A DNA stretch of 64,000 nt from Amycolatopsis eburnea (GCF_003937945.1 NZ_RSEC01000053.1:62001-126000), one strand, 5' to 3'. Counted from the stretch's first letter, positions 15,852-24,717 are shown. Notes: generated by a model from the sequence alone, not told the origin. Numbers and translations: made by a program.

Positions 15852-16471
15852 CCGGGCGGGCGCAGCGCGTCGAGCAGCAGGTCCGAGTAGTGGTCGCCGA
15901 TCTGGCGGGCGGTCAGCGGACCGCCGCGCCGGTACCACGAACCCAGGTGGTGCACCGAGCCGAAGAAGAAGTCGACGACGACGTCGGCCGGCTTGTCCGT
16001 GCGGAACTCCCCTGACGCCTGGCCCTCTTCGACCAGGGCGCGGAAGCGCTCGTGGTACTTGCGGCGCTCGGCGCGCACCGCCTTGCGCTTGTCCGGGGAC
16101 AGCTGGTGCATGGACTGCAGGAAGATCGTGTTGTCGTCGAGGTTGTCGATGCTGGACACGACGACGTCGGACGCGGCGGCGGCGAGCCGTTCCCGCAGCG
16201 GCGCGCCGGAGTCGGCGACGCTCTCCAGCTGGCGGGTCTGCTCGCGCAGGACACGGGCGTAGATCTCGTAGAGCAGGTCGTCCTTGGAGTCGAAGTAGTG
16301 GTACATCGCGCCCTTGGTGACGCCCGCGGCCTCGACGATCTCCTGGACCGACGTGCGGTCGAAACCCTTCTTCGCGAAGAGTTTCGTGGCGTGCTCCAGC
16401 AGCCGCCGGGGCACGGCGGCCTGGTCGTCCCCGGTCGCCTCGCCCGGTTTCCGGGTGCTCGCTCGGGTCAC
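15848..16471 (-). CDS. TetR-family regulator of an acyl-CoA metabolism operon
   Basis: The 207-residue protein has an N-terminal HTH (HATKLFAKKGFDRTSVQEIVEAAGVTKGAMYHYFDSKDDLL) and a C-terminal domain with LHHL-like aromatic motifs (FFFGSVHHLGSWYRRGGPL) seen in actinobacterial TetRs that bind acyl-CoA thioesters. It lies 42 bp after the phosphotriesterase-family gene in the operon that begins at the acyl-CoA ligase. An ACCGAC-N2-GTCGGT operator precedes that operon and two other acyl-CoA operons in the window, so this protein is the best candidate for their common repressor. That link is inference. Confidence 0.88.
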   Translation of the reverse strand: MTRASTRKPGEATGDDQAAVPRRLLEHATKLFAKKGFDRTSVQEIVEAAGVTKGAMYHYFDSKDDLLYEIYARVLREQTRQLESVADSGAPLRERLAAAASDVVVSSIDNLDDNTIFLQSMHQLSPDKRKAVRAERRKYHERFRALVEEGQASGEFRTDKPADVVVDFFFGSVHHLGSWYRRGGPLTARQIGDHYSDLLLDALRPPG

Positions 16472-16513
16472 GGCAAGACCCCCTCTCCGCAGTCGAACGC
16501 ACAGGATAACGGC

Positions 16514-17482
16514 TCAGGACTCCCCGGCCAGGAACCGCCGGGGGTTGTCCACGAGCATCGTCGTGATGTCCGTTTCGGACACCCCGCGCTCCCGCAGCGC
16601 GGGCAGCACGTCCCGGGTGATGTGCAGGTAGTGCCAGTTCGGCGTGAGCACGGGCAGCTGCTCGGCGGGCAGCCAGTCGATGTAGCAGGACGCGTCGTGC
16701 GAGAGCACCATGCTGCCCGCGTACCCGCGCTCGCACATCGCCGCGACGGTGGCCACCCGCTCCTCGAACGGCAGCAGCAGGTCCAGCCCGAACCGGTCCA
16801 TCCCGAGCAGCGACCCGCGGTCGGCGAGCTCGGTGAGGTACCCGAGGTCCGTCGAGTCGCCGGAGTGCCCGATCAGCACCCGGCTCAGGTCGACGCCCTC
16901 GTCCTCGAAGACGTTCTGCTGCTCCAGCCCGCGCCGCGTGTCGGCGTGCGTGTGCGTCATGATCGGCGTGCCGGTCTCGGCGTGCGCCTTGGCCACCGCG
17001 CGCAGCACGCGTTCGACGCCGGGCGTGACGCCGGGTTCGTCGGTGGCGCACTTGAGCAGCCCGGCCTTGACGCCGGTGCCCGCGATCCCGTCCCGGATGT
17101 CCCCGACGAACATCCCGACGAGCGGGTCCTCGCCCTGCAGCAGCGTGCCGGGCCCGCGGAAGTGCAGGTAGTGCGGCACGTCGTTGTAGGTGTAGAGCCC
17201 GGTCGCGACGACGATGTTGACCTCGGCCTCGGCGGCGACCCGCTGCACGCGCGGGATGTACCGGCCGAGCCCGATCACCGTCGGGTCGACGATCGTGTCG
17301 ATCCCGGCTTCCTTCAGCTCCTTGAGCCGCCGGATCGCCTCGGGGACGTGCTCGTCCTCGCGGAACCCTTCGTGCTCCGGGTAGTTCTCGGCGAATTCGG
17401 GGCTGAGCACGAAGAGGTGTTCGTGCATCAGCACCCGGCCCAGCGCTTCCGGCGCGATCGCGCCGCGGACGGTCTCGACCAT
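16514..17482 (-). CDS. Phosphotriesterase-family metal hydrolase (probable lactonase)
   Basis: The 322-residue protein is a TIM-barrel amidohydrolase of the phosphotriesterase family: HxH in LMHEHLF near residue 20, the carbamylated Lys in LLKCATDE near 145, metal His in MTHTHAD and IGHSGD, and the last metal Asp in LSHDASC. Many members are lactonases rather than organophosphate hydrolases. The ATG at 17482 overlaps the acyl-CoA ligase stop by one base (TGATG), so the two are translationally coupled. Lactone opening followed by CoA activation of the hydroxy acid is a reasonable joint role (inference). Confidence 0.88.
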   Translation of the reverse strand: MVETVRGAIAPEALGRVLMHEHLFVLSPEFAENYPEHEGFREDEHVPEAIRRLKELKEAGIDTIVDPTVIGLGRYIPRVQRVAAEAEVNIVVATGLYTYNDVPHYLHFRGPGTLLQGEDPLVGMFVGDIRDGIAGTGVKAGLLKCATDEPGVTPGVERVLRAVAKAHAETGTPIMTHTHADTRRGLEQQNVFEDEGVDLSRVLIGHSGDSTDLGYLTELADRGSLLGMDRFGLDLLLPFEERVATVAAMCERGYAGSMVLSHDASCYIDWLPAEQLPVLTPNWHYLHITRDVLPALRERGVSETDITTMLVDNPRRFLAGES

Positions 17483-19134
17483 CAGCCCCTCGCTCGCAGT
17501 TCGCGGCGGAGGATCTTGCCGCTGGTGGTCTTCGGCAGTTCGTCGAGCACCACGACGGTGCGCGGGTACTTGTAGGCGGCGAGCCGTTCCTTGCACCACG
17601 CCACGAGTTCCGCCGGATCGGCGTCGGCACCCGGCGCGGGGCTGACGTAGGCCTTGACGGTCTCGCCGCGGTACTCGTCGGCGATCCCGACGACGGCGGC
17701 TTCGCGGACGGCCGGGTGCGTGTAGAGGACGTCTTCGACCTCGCGCGGCCAGACCTTGAAGCCGGACGCGTTGATCATGTCCTTCTTGCGGTCGACGACG
17801 TAGACCCAGCCGCGCTCGTCCATGAACCCGATGTCGCCGGTGAGCAGCCGCCCGCCGGGCAGGGCTTCGGCGGTGGCGTCCGGCCGGTTCCAGTAGCCGG
17901 GGACGACCATCGGGCCCTCGACGGCGATCTCCCCCGGCTGCCCGAACGGCAGCTCGTCGCCGTCCTCGCCGAGGATCCGCACGATCGTCTCCGGCACCGG
18001 CAGGCCGATCGAGATGGTGCCCGACGCCGGGTCGATCGGCGCTTCGAGCGTCCCGGGGACGACGACGCAGCCAGCACTGGTCTCGGTGAGGCCGTAGCCG
18101 TTGTGGATGTAGTGCCCGGTCTTCGCGCGGAACGCTTCGACGACCGCGGGCGGCAGCGCGGCGCCGCCGGAGTACAGCAGCTCGAACGACGCGAAGTGGT
18201 CGCGGCTGAAGGACGGGTGGGCCATCAGCGCCATGTACGCCGTGGACGGCCCGACCGTGTAGGACGGCTGGTGTTCCAGGAACGCGTCGAGCACGACCCC
18301 GGGGTCGAAGCGGTAGGCCAGTGCGAGGGTGCCCTCGATGTCGATCGCGGAGCCGAGTTCGCAGACCATGCCGGTGATGTGGAACAGCGGGGCGAGCCCG
18401 AACAGCGTCGAGCCGGCGGGCAGGCCGCTGAACGAGCCGAGCCCGGCGGCGTTGGTGCCGATGTTGCCGTGGGTGTTGGTGGCGCCCTTCGGCGTGCCGC
18501 TGGTGCCGGAGGTGTAGCTGATCAGGGCGGTGTCGCCGAGCGCGAACGCGGGCTCCGGTGGCTTCTCCCCCGGCGTGTTCGCGGCTTCGAGGAGTTCGAC
18601 GGCGCCGGGCGTCTCTTCCTTTTCGACCTTGGCCAGCACGCGCTCGTCGTCGCGGGTCTGGAACTCGAGTTCGCTGGTGGTGAGCGAGATTTCGACGCCG
18701 CTGCCCTCGACGGTCTTCGCGATGTAGGCGTTCCAGCCGCGCTGCGAGCAGACGATCGCCTTGACGCCGGCGTCGGAGAGGACGTGGGTCAGTTCGCGCT
18801 CGCGGTACATCGGGTTGACCGGGACGACGATTCCGCCGGCCTTCCACGCGCCGAGCAGCGCGATGACGAACTGCGGGATGTTCTGCAGCACCAGGGCGAG
18901 CCGGTCGCCGCGGGCGAAGCCGTTGCTGGTCAGGTAACGCGCGACGCCGTCGGAAAGCCGGTCGACGTCCCGGTAGCTCAGCCGCGCGTCGAAGTACGCG
19001 ACGGCCGTCCGGTCGGGGACGTGGTCCACGGCGCGGCGGAACGCTTCAGGCAGCGTCGTCGGCTCCGCCGGTCCCGCGTCCCGCACCCGTTCGTCGTAGC
19101 TCGCGAGCCAGGGCTTCGCGTCGTACCAGCTCAT
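17482..19134 (-). CDS. Acyl-CoA synthetase (AMP-binding, FadD-like)
   Basis: The 550-residue enzyme activates a carboxylic acid to its acyl-CoA through an acyl-adenylate. Motifs are complete: ISYTSGTSGTPKGATNTH, NGYGLTETSAG, LTGDIGFMDERGWVYVVDRKKDMI and the catalytic Lys in LPKTTSGKILRREL. A GTG at 19155 would add seven residues, but ATG 19134 is preceded by a strong GGGAGGT at 19141-19147 and the GTG lies inside the operator, so 19134 is chosen. It is the first gene of the ligase, hydrolase, TetR, beta-helix protein operon. The acid it activates is unknown. Confidence 0.93.
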   Translation of the reverse strand: MSWYDAKPWLASYDERVRDAGPAEPTTLPEAFRRAVDHVPDRTAVAYFDARLSYRDVDRLSDGVARYLTSNGFARGDRLALVLQNIPQFVIALLGAWKAGGIVVPVNPMYRERELTHVLSDAGVKAIVCSQRGWNAYIAKTVEGSGVEISLTTSELEFQTRDDERVLAKVEKEETPGAVELLEAANTPGEKPPEPAFALGDTALISYTSGTSGTPKGATNTHGNIGTNAAGLGSFSGLPAGSTLFGLAPLFHITGMVCELGSAIDIEGTLALAYRFDPGVVLDAFLEHQPSYTVGPSTAYMALMAHPSFSRDHFASFELLYSGGAALPPAVVEAFRAKTGHYIHNGYGLTETSAGCVVVPGTLEAPIDPASGTISIGLPVPETIVRILGEDGDELPFGQPGEIAVEGPMVVPGYWNRPDATAEALPGGRLLTGDIGFMDERGWVYVVDRKKDMINASGFKVWPREVEDVLYTHPAVREAAVVGIADEYRGETVKAYVSPAPGADADPAELVAWCKERLAAYKYPRTVVVLDELPKTTSGKILRRELRARG

Positions 19135-19150
19135 CCAGTGACCTCCCTTG

Positions 19151-19170
19151 GACACCGACCGGTCGGTATG
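19151..19170. promoter_or_regulatory. TetR-type operator upstream of the acyl-CoA ligase operon
   Basis: The perfect 14-bp palindrome ACCGACCGGTCGGT (19154-19167), flanked by ATG on the right, matches the perfect 20-bp palindrome at 2138-2157 in all positions but the centre and the left edge. It lies 16 bp before the ligase ATG, where a repressor would block transcription. Confidence 0.72.
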
Positions 19171-19421
19171 TCGACGCTAGGAGGCGACCGTGGTCCGCGT
19201 CAAGCCCCGGACGCGAGCGGGAAATGCAGAACTCGCCTTTCACCGCTGAATACGTACGCCGGTTCGGAATGGTTCAGAATCTCTCCGTTTACCGCTTCGC
19301 ACTGGACAACTGCCTGGTGGAGCCGCCACGATGGCTTTCGCGGCCACTCGGCCGCACCATTCGGAAAAACCGCGCGCTGCCCGTGTGGCCCCCTTGTGTT
19401 CACGCTAACTTGGAGTGATTC

Positions 19422-20210
19422 ATGCCTGCTACCGGTGGACGGCACCGCCTCTCGCGGCGGACGAAGATCGCGACGGCGGCCCTCGGCCTCGCGATCGCGG
19501 CGGGGGCGCTGGTGATCGCGACGACGGTCGGCGACCCCGGCGCCGCCAACGCGGCGTCGGGCGGGCAGATCACCTGCCCGGACGTGGCGAGCCGGCTCCC
19601 CGCGGTCCCGGCCCAGGCGCAAGCCGAGGTCCAGCGCAACCTGCAGCTGCTCGACACCCAGATCTCCGAAGCCAACAACCGGCTCGTCACGAGCGCCGGG
19701 CAGGGCGGGCCCAACTTCGTGCGGAACGCGATCCTCGGCCCGCTGCAGGACAAGCGCACGTCGACGATCGACCGGATCGCCATCGCCATCGGCCGCCAGG
19801 GCGAGAAACCCCAGAACCTGGGCGGCTTGGCGGCGTGCTCGCTGGGCGGCCAGTCCGGCTCCGGAGCAGCGTCGTCGCAAGTACCGGCCCCGGCACCCGC
19901 GCCCGCGCAGAGCACCGCGGCCGCCGGTCAGATCAGCTGCCCCGACGTGGAAAGCCGGCTCCCGGCGATCCCCGCCCAGGCGCAAGCCGAGGTCCAGCGC
20001 AACCTGGACCTGCTGGACACCCAGATCGCCGAAGCCAACAACCGCCTCGTCACGAGCGCCGGGCAAGGCGGCCCGAACTTCGTCCAGAACGCGATCCTCG
20101 GCCCCCTGGAAGACAAGCGCGTCGCGACGATCAACCGCATCGCCACGGCGATCGGCCGCAACGCCGAGAAGCCGCAGGGCCTGGACGCGCTGGCGCCGTG
20201 TAGCCGCTAG
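19422..20210 (+). CDS. Exported protein with two duplicated Cys-containing domains
   Basis: The 262-residue protein has an N-terminal export signal (basic RRTK, then a hydrophobic stretch to about residue 44, cleavage near ANAA) followed by two copies of one domain of about 92 residues. Each copy runs from ITCPDV or ISCPDV through RLPAxPAQAQAEVQRNL and SEANNRLVTSAGQGGPNF to a closing Cys, so each may hold one disulfide. A Pro/Ala linker joins them. I do not recognise the family. ATG 19422 follows GGAG. Its TAG stop overlaps the stop of the convergent GH2 gene in a shared CTAG. Confidence 0.75.
   Translation: MPATGGRHRLSRRTKIATAALGLAIAAGALVIATTVGDPGAANAASGGQITCPDVASRLPAVPAQAQAEVQRNLQLLDTQISEANNRLVTSAGQGGPNFVRNAILGPLQDKRTSTIDRIAIAIGRQGEKPQNLGGLAACSLGGQSGSGAASSQVPAPAPAPAQSTAAAGQISCPDVESRLPAIPAQAQAEVQRNLDLLDTQIAEANNRLVTSAGQGGPNFVQNAILGPLEDKRVATINRIATAIGRNAEKPQGLDALAPCSR
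19566..20204 (+). repeat. Internal duplication, two copies of about 276 bp
   Basis: Segments 19566-19841 and 19929-20204 are offset by 363 bp and remain very similar at DNA level, with long identical runs such as the one encoding QAQAEVQRNL. The silent-site similarity points to a recent duplication or ongoing gene conversion between the two domains of the exported protein. Confidence 0.8.
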
Positions 20211-23200
20211 ATCGCGGACAGGGCGCTGATCCGCAGGAATCCCTTCGCGGTCATCGTCAGCCGCACTTCCGTGCCCACCACGGGATCGAACTCGAGCGTC
20301 GTCGGGTCGTTCGAGCCGCTCCCCCAGGTGATCCGGAGGTTCCGCACCGGCTCCCACCCCCGCGCGGTGCGGACGGCGACCTCGGCCGCCGACGGCAGCC
20401 CGTGCTTCGCGTCGACGACGAACCGGGCCGTGAGCCCGCCGATCCGTCGCGCCGAAGGCCACGTCAGCGACACCCAGTCCTCAGCTCGTGGCACGCTCAC
20501 CGCGGCCAGTGTCGCGGTCGCCTGCTTGACGTAGAAGTTCGACCAGCCGGTCGCCGGGTCGCCGTCCAGCATCGCCGACGGCAGCGTGTCCGGCGCGCCG
20601 GAGTAGCTCGCGTCCGCGGCCACCGCGACCACCGGCGCGGGGACCTCCACCGCCCGCGCCCCGGGCCCGTTGCGCTGCCCGAGTTTCGTGCCCGGCAAGG
20701 TGATCCGGCCCGGCGCCAGTCCCGGCGCGGTCGCCGTCACCGTGATCGGGCCGCGGCCGCCGGTCGCCGCGATCACCGCCACCGCCTGCCCGCGGAACGC
20801 CGGGATCGTCGGCTGCTGGTAGCTCTGGGCCAGTTCCTGACAGCCGTTGTCCACCCCGGCCACCCGCCCCGGCCCAGCGACGGCGAACCGCAGCACCGGC
20901 TCGCCGCCGGGCACGACCACGCCACGAGCGTCCACAACGGACGCCGTCACGAACGCCATCGCCCCGCTTCCGGCCCGGTCCGGCGCGGTCAGCGTGATCG
21001 CGTGCGCGGGCCCGGCCGTGACGACCCGGTCGCGGGCCACCTCGCGGCCGCCGTCCCGGGCGATCGCGGTCAGCGTGCCGGGTTCGAACGGGACCGTCCA
21101 CGTCAGGTGCAGCTTGCCGGAGCTGCCGTTCGGGCTGGTGTAGCTGCCGGAGGGGTCGTTCTTGTCGTCGCCGGACGGCTCGGTCGTCTCCAGGTACGCT
21201 CGTCCGTCCACAGTGGTCTTGCGGTCGAACTTCTTCGTCCCCAGCGAACGGCCGTTGAGCACCAGCTCGACGGTGTCCACAGTGGAGTACACCCACACCG
21301 CGACCGGTTCGCCCGGCCGGTGCCCGGTCCAGTCCACCGGCGTCAGGTGCACCATCGGCGCGGCCGTCCACTGGCTGCGGAAGAGGTGGAAGGCGTCCTT
21401 CGGCAGGCCCGCGCTGTCGATCGCGCCGAAGAACGACGTCTTGACCGGGAAGACGTCGTACGGCGTCGGCTCGCCGAGGTAGTCCTGCCCGGCCCAGAGG
21501 AACTGGCCCTGGCAGAACTTGCGGTCCCGGTCCTTCTTCAGCGAGTACTCGCCGCTGAAGGTCCACGAGGCCAGGTTGTTGTCGTAGGACGACGTCGCCC
21601 GCTTGCCGGGCGTGTGGTTCTCCCCGGTGTTGGGCAGGTCCGGGTCCTGGTACACGCCGCGCGTCGAGGTCGCCGACGACGACTCCGACTCGAAGAAGAA
21701 CTTGTCCGGGTACTTCGCGTGCAGCCCGTCGAGCGACTGGGCGGTGTTGTAGTTGACGCCGAGGCCGTCGAGCTGCCGCAGGATCAGGTCCTGCGGCGAG
21801 CCCGCCGCCGGGACGCTCCGGTAGCGGTCGGACCCCATCACCACCGGCCGGGTCGGGTCGATCGCCCGGACCGCCGCGATCAGGTCCGCCGCGATGGCCG
21901 GGCCGCCCGCCATCGACGCGTCCGGCACCTCGTTGCCGATCGACCACAGCACGACCGACGGCGAGTTCTTGGCCGCGTGCACCATTTCCGCGATGTCGCG
22001 CCCGCTCCACGCGTCGAAGTCGCGGTGGTAGTCGAACTCGACCTTGCCGGTGCGCCAGCAGTCGAACGCCTCGACCATCAGGAGGATCCCGAGCCGGTCG
22101 CAGACCGCCACCAGCCGCGGGTCGGGCGGGTTGTGCGCGGTCCGCAGCGCGTTGGCGCCCATCGCGAGCATCAGCCGCATCTGGTGCTCCAGCGCGGCCT
22201 CGTCGACGACCGCGCCGAGCGCGCCCTGCGTCGAGTGCAGGTTGACCCCGCGCAGCTTCACCGGCACGCCGTTGAGCGAGAACCCGTCGTCCGGGTGGAA
22301 CGCGAAGTGGCGGAACCCGAAGTCCGTGGTGGTCGTGTCGAGCACGCGCCCGGCCACGACGACGTCGGTGCGCACCGCGTACAGCCGCGGCCGTTCGGTC
22401 GACCACAGCTGCGGCGCCGCGACCTCCGGCGTGGTGACCGCCGTCGCCGTCCGGCCGGCGGGTACGGCCACGGTCGCCGAGCCGCTCGCCACCACCCGGC
22501 CCGCCGGGTCGGTGACCGTGGTGCGCACCTCGACCACCACCGCCGCGGCGGAGTCGTTCGTGACGTCCGTGGCCACCCGCACTGTCCCCCGGCCGGCGGC
22601 GATGTCGGGCGTGGTGACGAACGTGCCGTGCCGGGCCACGCGCACCGGCTCGGTGACGACCAGCCGGACGCGGCGGAAGATGCCGCTGCCGGAGTACCAG
22701 CGGCTGCTGGGCAGCGGGTTGACCGCCCGCACGGCGAGGACGTTCGGCGTCCGGCCGTCGGTGTGCGCCCGGCCGGTGAGGTCGAAGGCGAACCCGGTGT
22801 AGGCGTACGGGTGGTTGCCGAGCAGCTCGCCGTTCAGGTACACGTGCGCGTCCGAATAGACGCCGTCGAATTCGACCGAGACGCGCATGCCGGCGAGCGA
22901 CGGCGGCAGCGTGAACGTCTTGCGGTACCAGCCGAGGCCGCCGCGGAAGAAACCGGACGCGCTGCTCGTGCCGCCCTGCGGGGTCGGCGGCAGCTCGATG
23001 CTCCAGTCGTGCGGGACGTCGACGGCCTGCCACGCCGAGTCGTCGAAGCCGGGCTCCGCGGCGTCGGCGAACCGGCCGCCGGGGTCCGTGGTGCCGTCGG
23101 GGTTGGCGAGGGCGAACCGCCAGCCGGCGCCGAGATCGGTGCTCCGCCCGGTGATCGCGAGCTCCGGCCGGGTGAGCGCTTCGGCGGCCCTGGCCACCGG

Positions 23201-23278
23201 CGCGAACGCGGAGGCGACGGCGGCGGCGCCGGCTCCCCCCAGCACCAGACGTCGGCTCGGTCGCGGCGAGTGCGGCAT
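20207..23278 (-). CDS. Secreted glycoside hydrolase family 2 (beta-galactosidase/glucuronidase type) with C-terminal carbohydrate-binding region
   Basis: The 1023-residue protein has a Tat signal (SRRLVLGGAG, cleavage after about residue 35), a GH2 sugar-binding domain, an Ig-like domain, the TIM barrel with acid/base Glu in WSIGNEVPDA and the probable nucleophile in FFFESESSS, then an Ig-like DUF4982-type domain and a discoidin-like C-terminal region (DGDPATGWSNFY). It therefore hydrolyses a beta-glycoside outside the cell; the sugar is not certain. ATG 23278 is chosen because the Tat motif follows it directly; the frame is open 14 codons further. A promoter-like pair lies upstream. It ends in the CTAG shared with the convergent gene. 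Confidence 0.9.
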   Translation of the reverse strand: MPHSPRPSRRLVLGGAGAAAVASAFAPVARAAEALTRPELAITGRSTDLGAGWRFALANPDGTTDPGGRFADAAEPGFDDSAWQAVDVPHDWSIELPPTPQGGTSSASGFFRGGLGWYRKTFTLPPSLAGMRVSVEFDGVYSDAHVYLNGELLGNHPYAYTGFAFDLTGRAHTDGRTPNVLAVRAVNPLPSSRWYSGSGIFRRVRLVVTEPVRVARHGTFVTTPDIAAGRGTVRVATDVTNDSAAAVVVEVRTTVTDPAGRVVASGSATVAVPAGRTATAVTTPEVAAPQLWSTERPRLYAVRTDVVVAGRVLDTTTTDFGFRHFAFHPDDGFSLNGVPVKLRGVNLHSTQGALGAVVDEAALEHQMRLMLAMGANALRTAHNPPDPRLVAVCDRLGILLMVEAFDCWRTGKVEFDYHRDFDAWSGRDIAEMVHAAKNSPSVVLWSIGNEVPDASMAGGPAIAADLIAAVRAIDPTRPVVMGSDRYRSVPAAGSPQDLILRQLDGLGVNYNTAQSLDGLHAKYPDKFFFESESSSATSTRGVYQDPDLPNTGENHTPGKRATSSYDNNLASWTFSGEYSLKKDRDRKFCQGQFLWAGQDYLGEPTPYDVFPVKTSFFGAIDSAGLPKDAFHLFRSQWTAAPMVHLTPVDWTGHRPGEPVAVWVYSTVDTVELVLNGRSLGTKKFDRKTTVDGRAYLETTEPSGDDKNDPSGSYTSPNGSSGKLHLTWTVPFEPGTLTAIARDGGREVARDRVVTAGPAHAITLTAPDRAGSGAMAFVTASVVDARGVVVPGGEPVLRFAVAGPGRVAGVDNGCQELAQSYQQPTIPAFRGQAVAVIAATGGRGPITVTATAPGLAPGRITLPGTKLGQRNGPGARAVEVPAPVVAVAADASYSGAPDTLPSAMLDGDPATGWSNFYVKQATATLAAVSVPRAEDWVSLTWPSARRIGGLTARFVVDAKHGLPSAAEVAVRTARGWEPVRNLRITWGSGSNDPTTLEFDPVVGTEVRLTMTAKGFLRISALSAI

Positions 23279-23318
23279 CGGGGTGTCCCTTCCGGCGGCG
23301 GCGCGGGCAGCGGAAAGC

Positions 23319-23348
23319 ACTATCGCACAAGGGTTTCCGATCGATCAA
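23319..23348 (-). promoter_or_regulatory. Candidate promoter of the GH2 gene
   Basis: Read on the minus strand, TTGATC (23348-23343) and GATAGT (23324-23319) are separated by 18 bp and lie about 40 bp before the GH2 start. The -35 element overlaps GATCGATC, a palindrome that could serve a sugar-responsive repressor. No experimental support is visible. Confidence 0.4.
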
Positions 23349-23368
23349 AGGCTTCGATCATTTCGACC

Positions 23369-24190
23369 TCAGCAGGTTTTCCGGACGTACCCGGCGGCCC
23401 CTTCGGGAACGACGCCGCGGTCGCGGCGGACGATGCTGAGCGAGCCGCCCCAGCGGGTGCAGGCGGTCGCCAGGCCCTCGTCGGTGTATTCGATCACGAC
23501 GACGTGGTCGCCGAAGGCCGCCGTGTATTCGTCGCAGTTCTCCTGCTCGCCGCATTCTTCGGCGACAGCGAAGTCGAGCCCGTTTTCCTGGCGCCGCCCG
23601 GCGAGTTCGGACGTGTTCTTCTGCCCGATGGCCAGACCCTTTTCGTGCGCGTGCGCGGACAGCAGGCGCACGAAGGCCTGGGCGTCGCCGTCGGAAAGGA
23701 GGCCGTGCGAGCGCGTGTAGCTGTCGTAGTTGTCAGGCTCGATTGCCTGGAAACCCTTGGCCGCGCAGTCGTCGATCCACGCGCCGACCTTCGCCGCGAC
23801 GCGCTCGCGCTGGTCCGGCGTGCGCAGGTCGAGCAGTGCCTCGTGCCAGTCTTCGTCGATCACCGGATCGCCGTTCGCGTCCCGGAGCACCAGATCGGCC
23901 CACTCCGCCTCGGCACCCGGCTGGGCCTGGAAAGCGTTTACGTAGCAGATGTTGTAGCGCCCGGCGGCCGGTGCGGCCGCGTGGTCGCGGCTGACGACCT
24001 CGACGCCGTCCGGCGGGCCGTAGGCACCGCCGAGCTGGTAGTCGAAGCCCGCCTTCACCGGAGGAAGACGCACGGCGGCGGGCTGCTCGGCGGGCGAACA
24101 AGCGGCGACGGTCAAGCCCAGTACGACGAGAAGGGTTCTCACCACCGCGACTCTACGACGCCCGGCATCCACAGTGGACAAAGCCGTCAA
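23369..24190 (-). CDS. Lipoprotein with GH114-like (endo-alpha-1,4-polygalactosaminidase) domain
   Basis: The protein (up to 273 residues) has a lipobox LTVAAC and a domain of about 230 residues typical of GH114: ICYVNAFQ, the LLDLR segment, then GFQAIEPDNYDSY with acidic residues at the barrel end, GLAIGQKNTSEL, and AVAEECGEQENCDEY. Such enzymes cleave galactosaminogalactan-type amino-sugar polymers. The start is uncertain: TTG 24190 overlaps the MarR stop, while GTG 24145 or 24142 gives a compact signal peptide; no clear ribosome site decides. It lies between the GH2 and MarR genes on the same strand. Confidence 0.8.
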   Translation of the reverse strand: MTALSTVDAGRRRVAVVRTLLVVLGLTVAACSPAEQPAAVRLPPVKAGFDYQLGGAYGPPDGVEVVSRDHAAAPAAGRYNICYVNAFQAQPGAEAEWADLVLRDANGDPVIDEDWHEALLDLRTPDQRERVAAKVGAWIDDCAAKGFQAIEPDNYDSYTRSHGLLSDGDAQAFVRLLSAHAHEKGLAIGQKNTSELAGRRQENGLDFAVAEECGEQENCDEYTAAFGDHVVVIEYTDEGLATACTRWGGSLSIVRRDRGVVPEGAAGYVRKTC

Positions 24191-24627
24191 CGCTCACGGG
24201 ACCAGGCGCCGGCGTCCTCGGTGTACCGGACCAGCAGCCGCGCGAACTGGACGCGGTCCTCCGGTGCCCAGTCCGCCGTGATGGCCTCGAACGCCTCGCG
24301 CTGCTCGGCCGCGAACCGGTCCCGCTCCGCTTCGCCGCTCTCCGTCAGCTCCAGCACCGTCCGGCGGCCGTCGGCCTGGGACGCCGCGCGGCGCAGCAGG
24401 CCGTCGGCGATGCAGGCCGCCACCGTGCGGCTGGCCACCGGCTGCGCGACGCCCATCTCGGTGGCGAGGCCGCCGACGGTCATCTCGCCCGGGGCGTCCG
24501 CGACGACGTTCAGCACCAGGTTGCGGGAGAGGTCGCGGCCGGTGGCCGGGGTGCGGCGGCGCAGGCGGGACAGCGCCGGGCCGATCCGGTCCAGCAGCAG
24601 GTCCTCGGCGGAACGCGCGGTGCTCAC
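24187..24627 (-). CDS. MarR-family transcriptional regulator
   Basis: The 146-residue protein is a winged-helix MarR regulator: helix-turn-helix MTVGGLATEMGVAQPVASRTVAACIADGLLRR and wing AASQADGRRTVLELTESG are clear. GTG 24627 is taken as start; the frame is open 12 codons further but those residues are unlike the family. It is divergent from the amidohydrolase gene at 24718 with a spaced inverted repeat between them, so it probably controls that gene; it may also be cotranscribed with the GH114 gene downstream. Confidence 0.85.
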   Translation of the reverse strand: MSTARSAEDLLLDRIGPALSRLRRRTPATGRDLSRNLVLNVVADAPGEMTVGGLATEMGVAQPVASRTVAACIADGLLRRAASQADGRRTVLELTESGEAERDRFAAEQREAFEAITADWAPEDRVQFARLLVRYTEDAGAWSRER

Positions 24628-24655
24628 CCCCGGATCGTAGTACCCCCGGCATTTG

Positions 24656-24689
24656 CATACCAACCCCTAACTGCATAGCATTGGGTATG
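24656..24689. promoter_or_regulatory. Spaced inverted repeat between marR and amidohydrolase genes
   Basis: CATACCAA (24656-24663) and TTGGGTATG (24681-24689) are inverted copies with one extra base, enclosing an AT-rich stretch with TGCATA repeated nearby. It occupies the divergent gap and is the probable MarR operator. Confidence 0.5.
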
Positions 24690-24717
24690 TACCTGCGAAC
24701 GAGGAAGCGAGGCCACC

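Noticed and set aside
13164..15890. Plus-strand frame of about 900 codons opposite the beta-helix gene
   Set aside because: Regular repeats in it merely mirror the repeats of the real gene; no start context and no family signature.
19224..19418. Possible 64-residue protein before the duplicated-domain gene
   Set aside because: No ribosome site and no recognisable sequence; the region more likely holds the promoter of the following gene. A GGAAT...CGTTT pair resembling an ECF promoter near 19266 was too weak to report.
20402..24640. Plus-strand frame of about 1400 codons across the GH2 and GH114 genes
   Set aside because: Spans three real minus-strand genes and is Arg/Pro/Val-rich nonsense.
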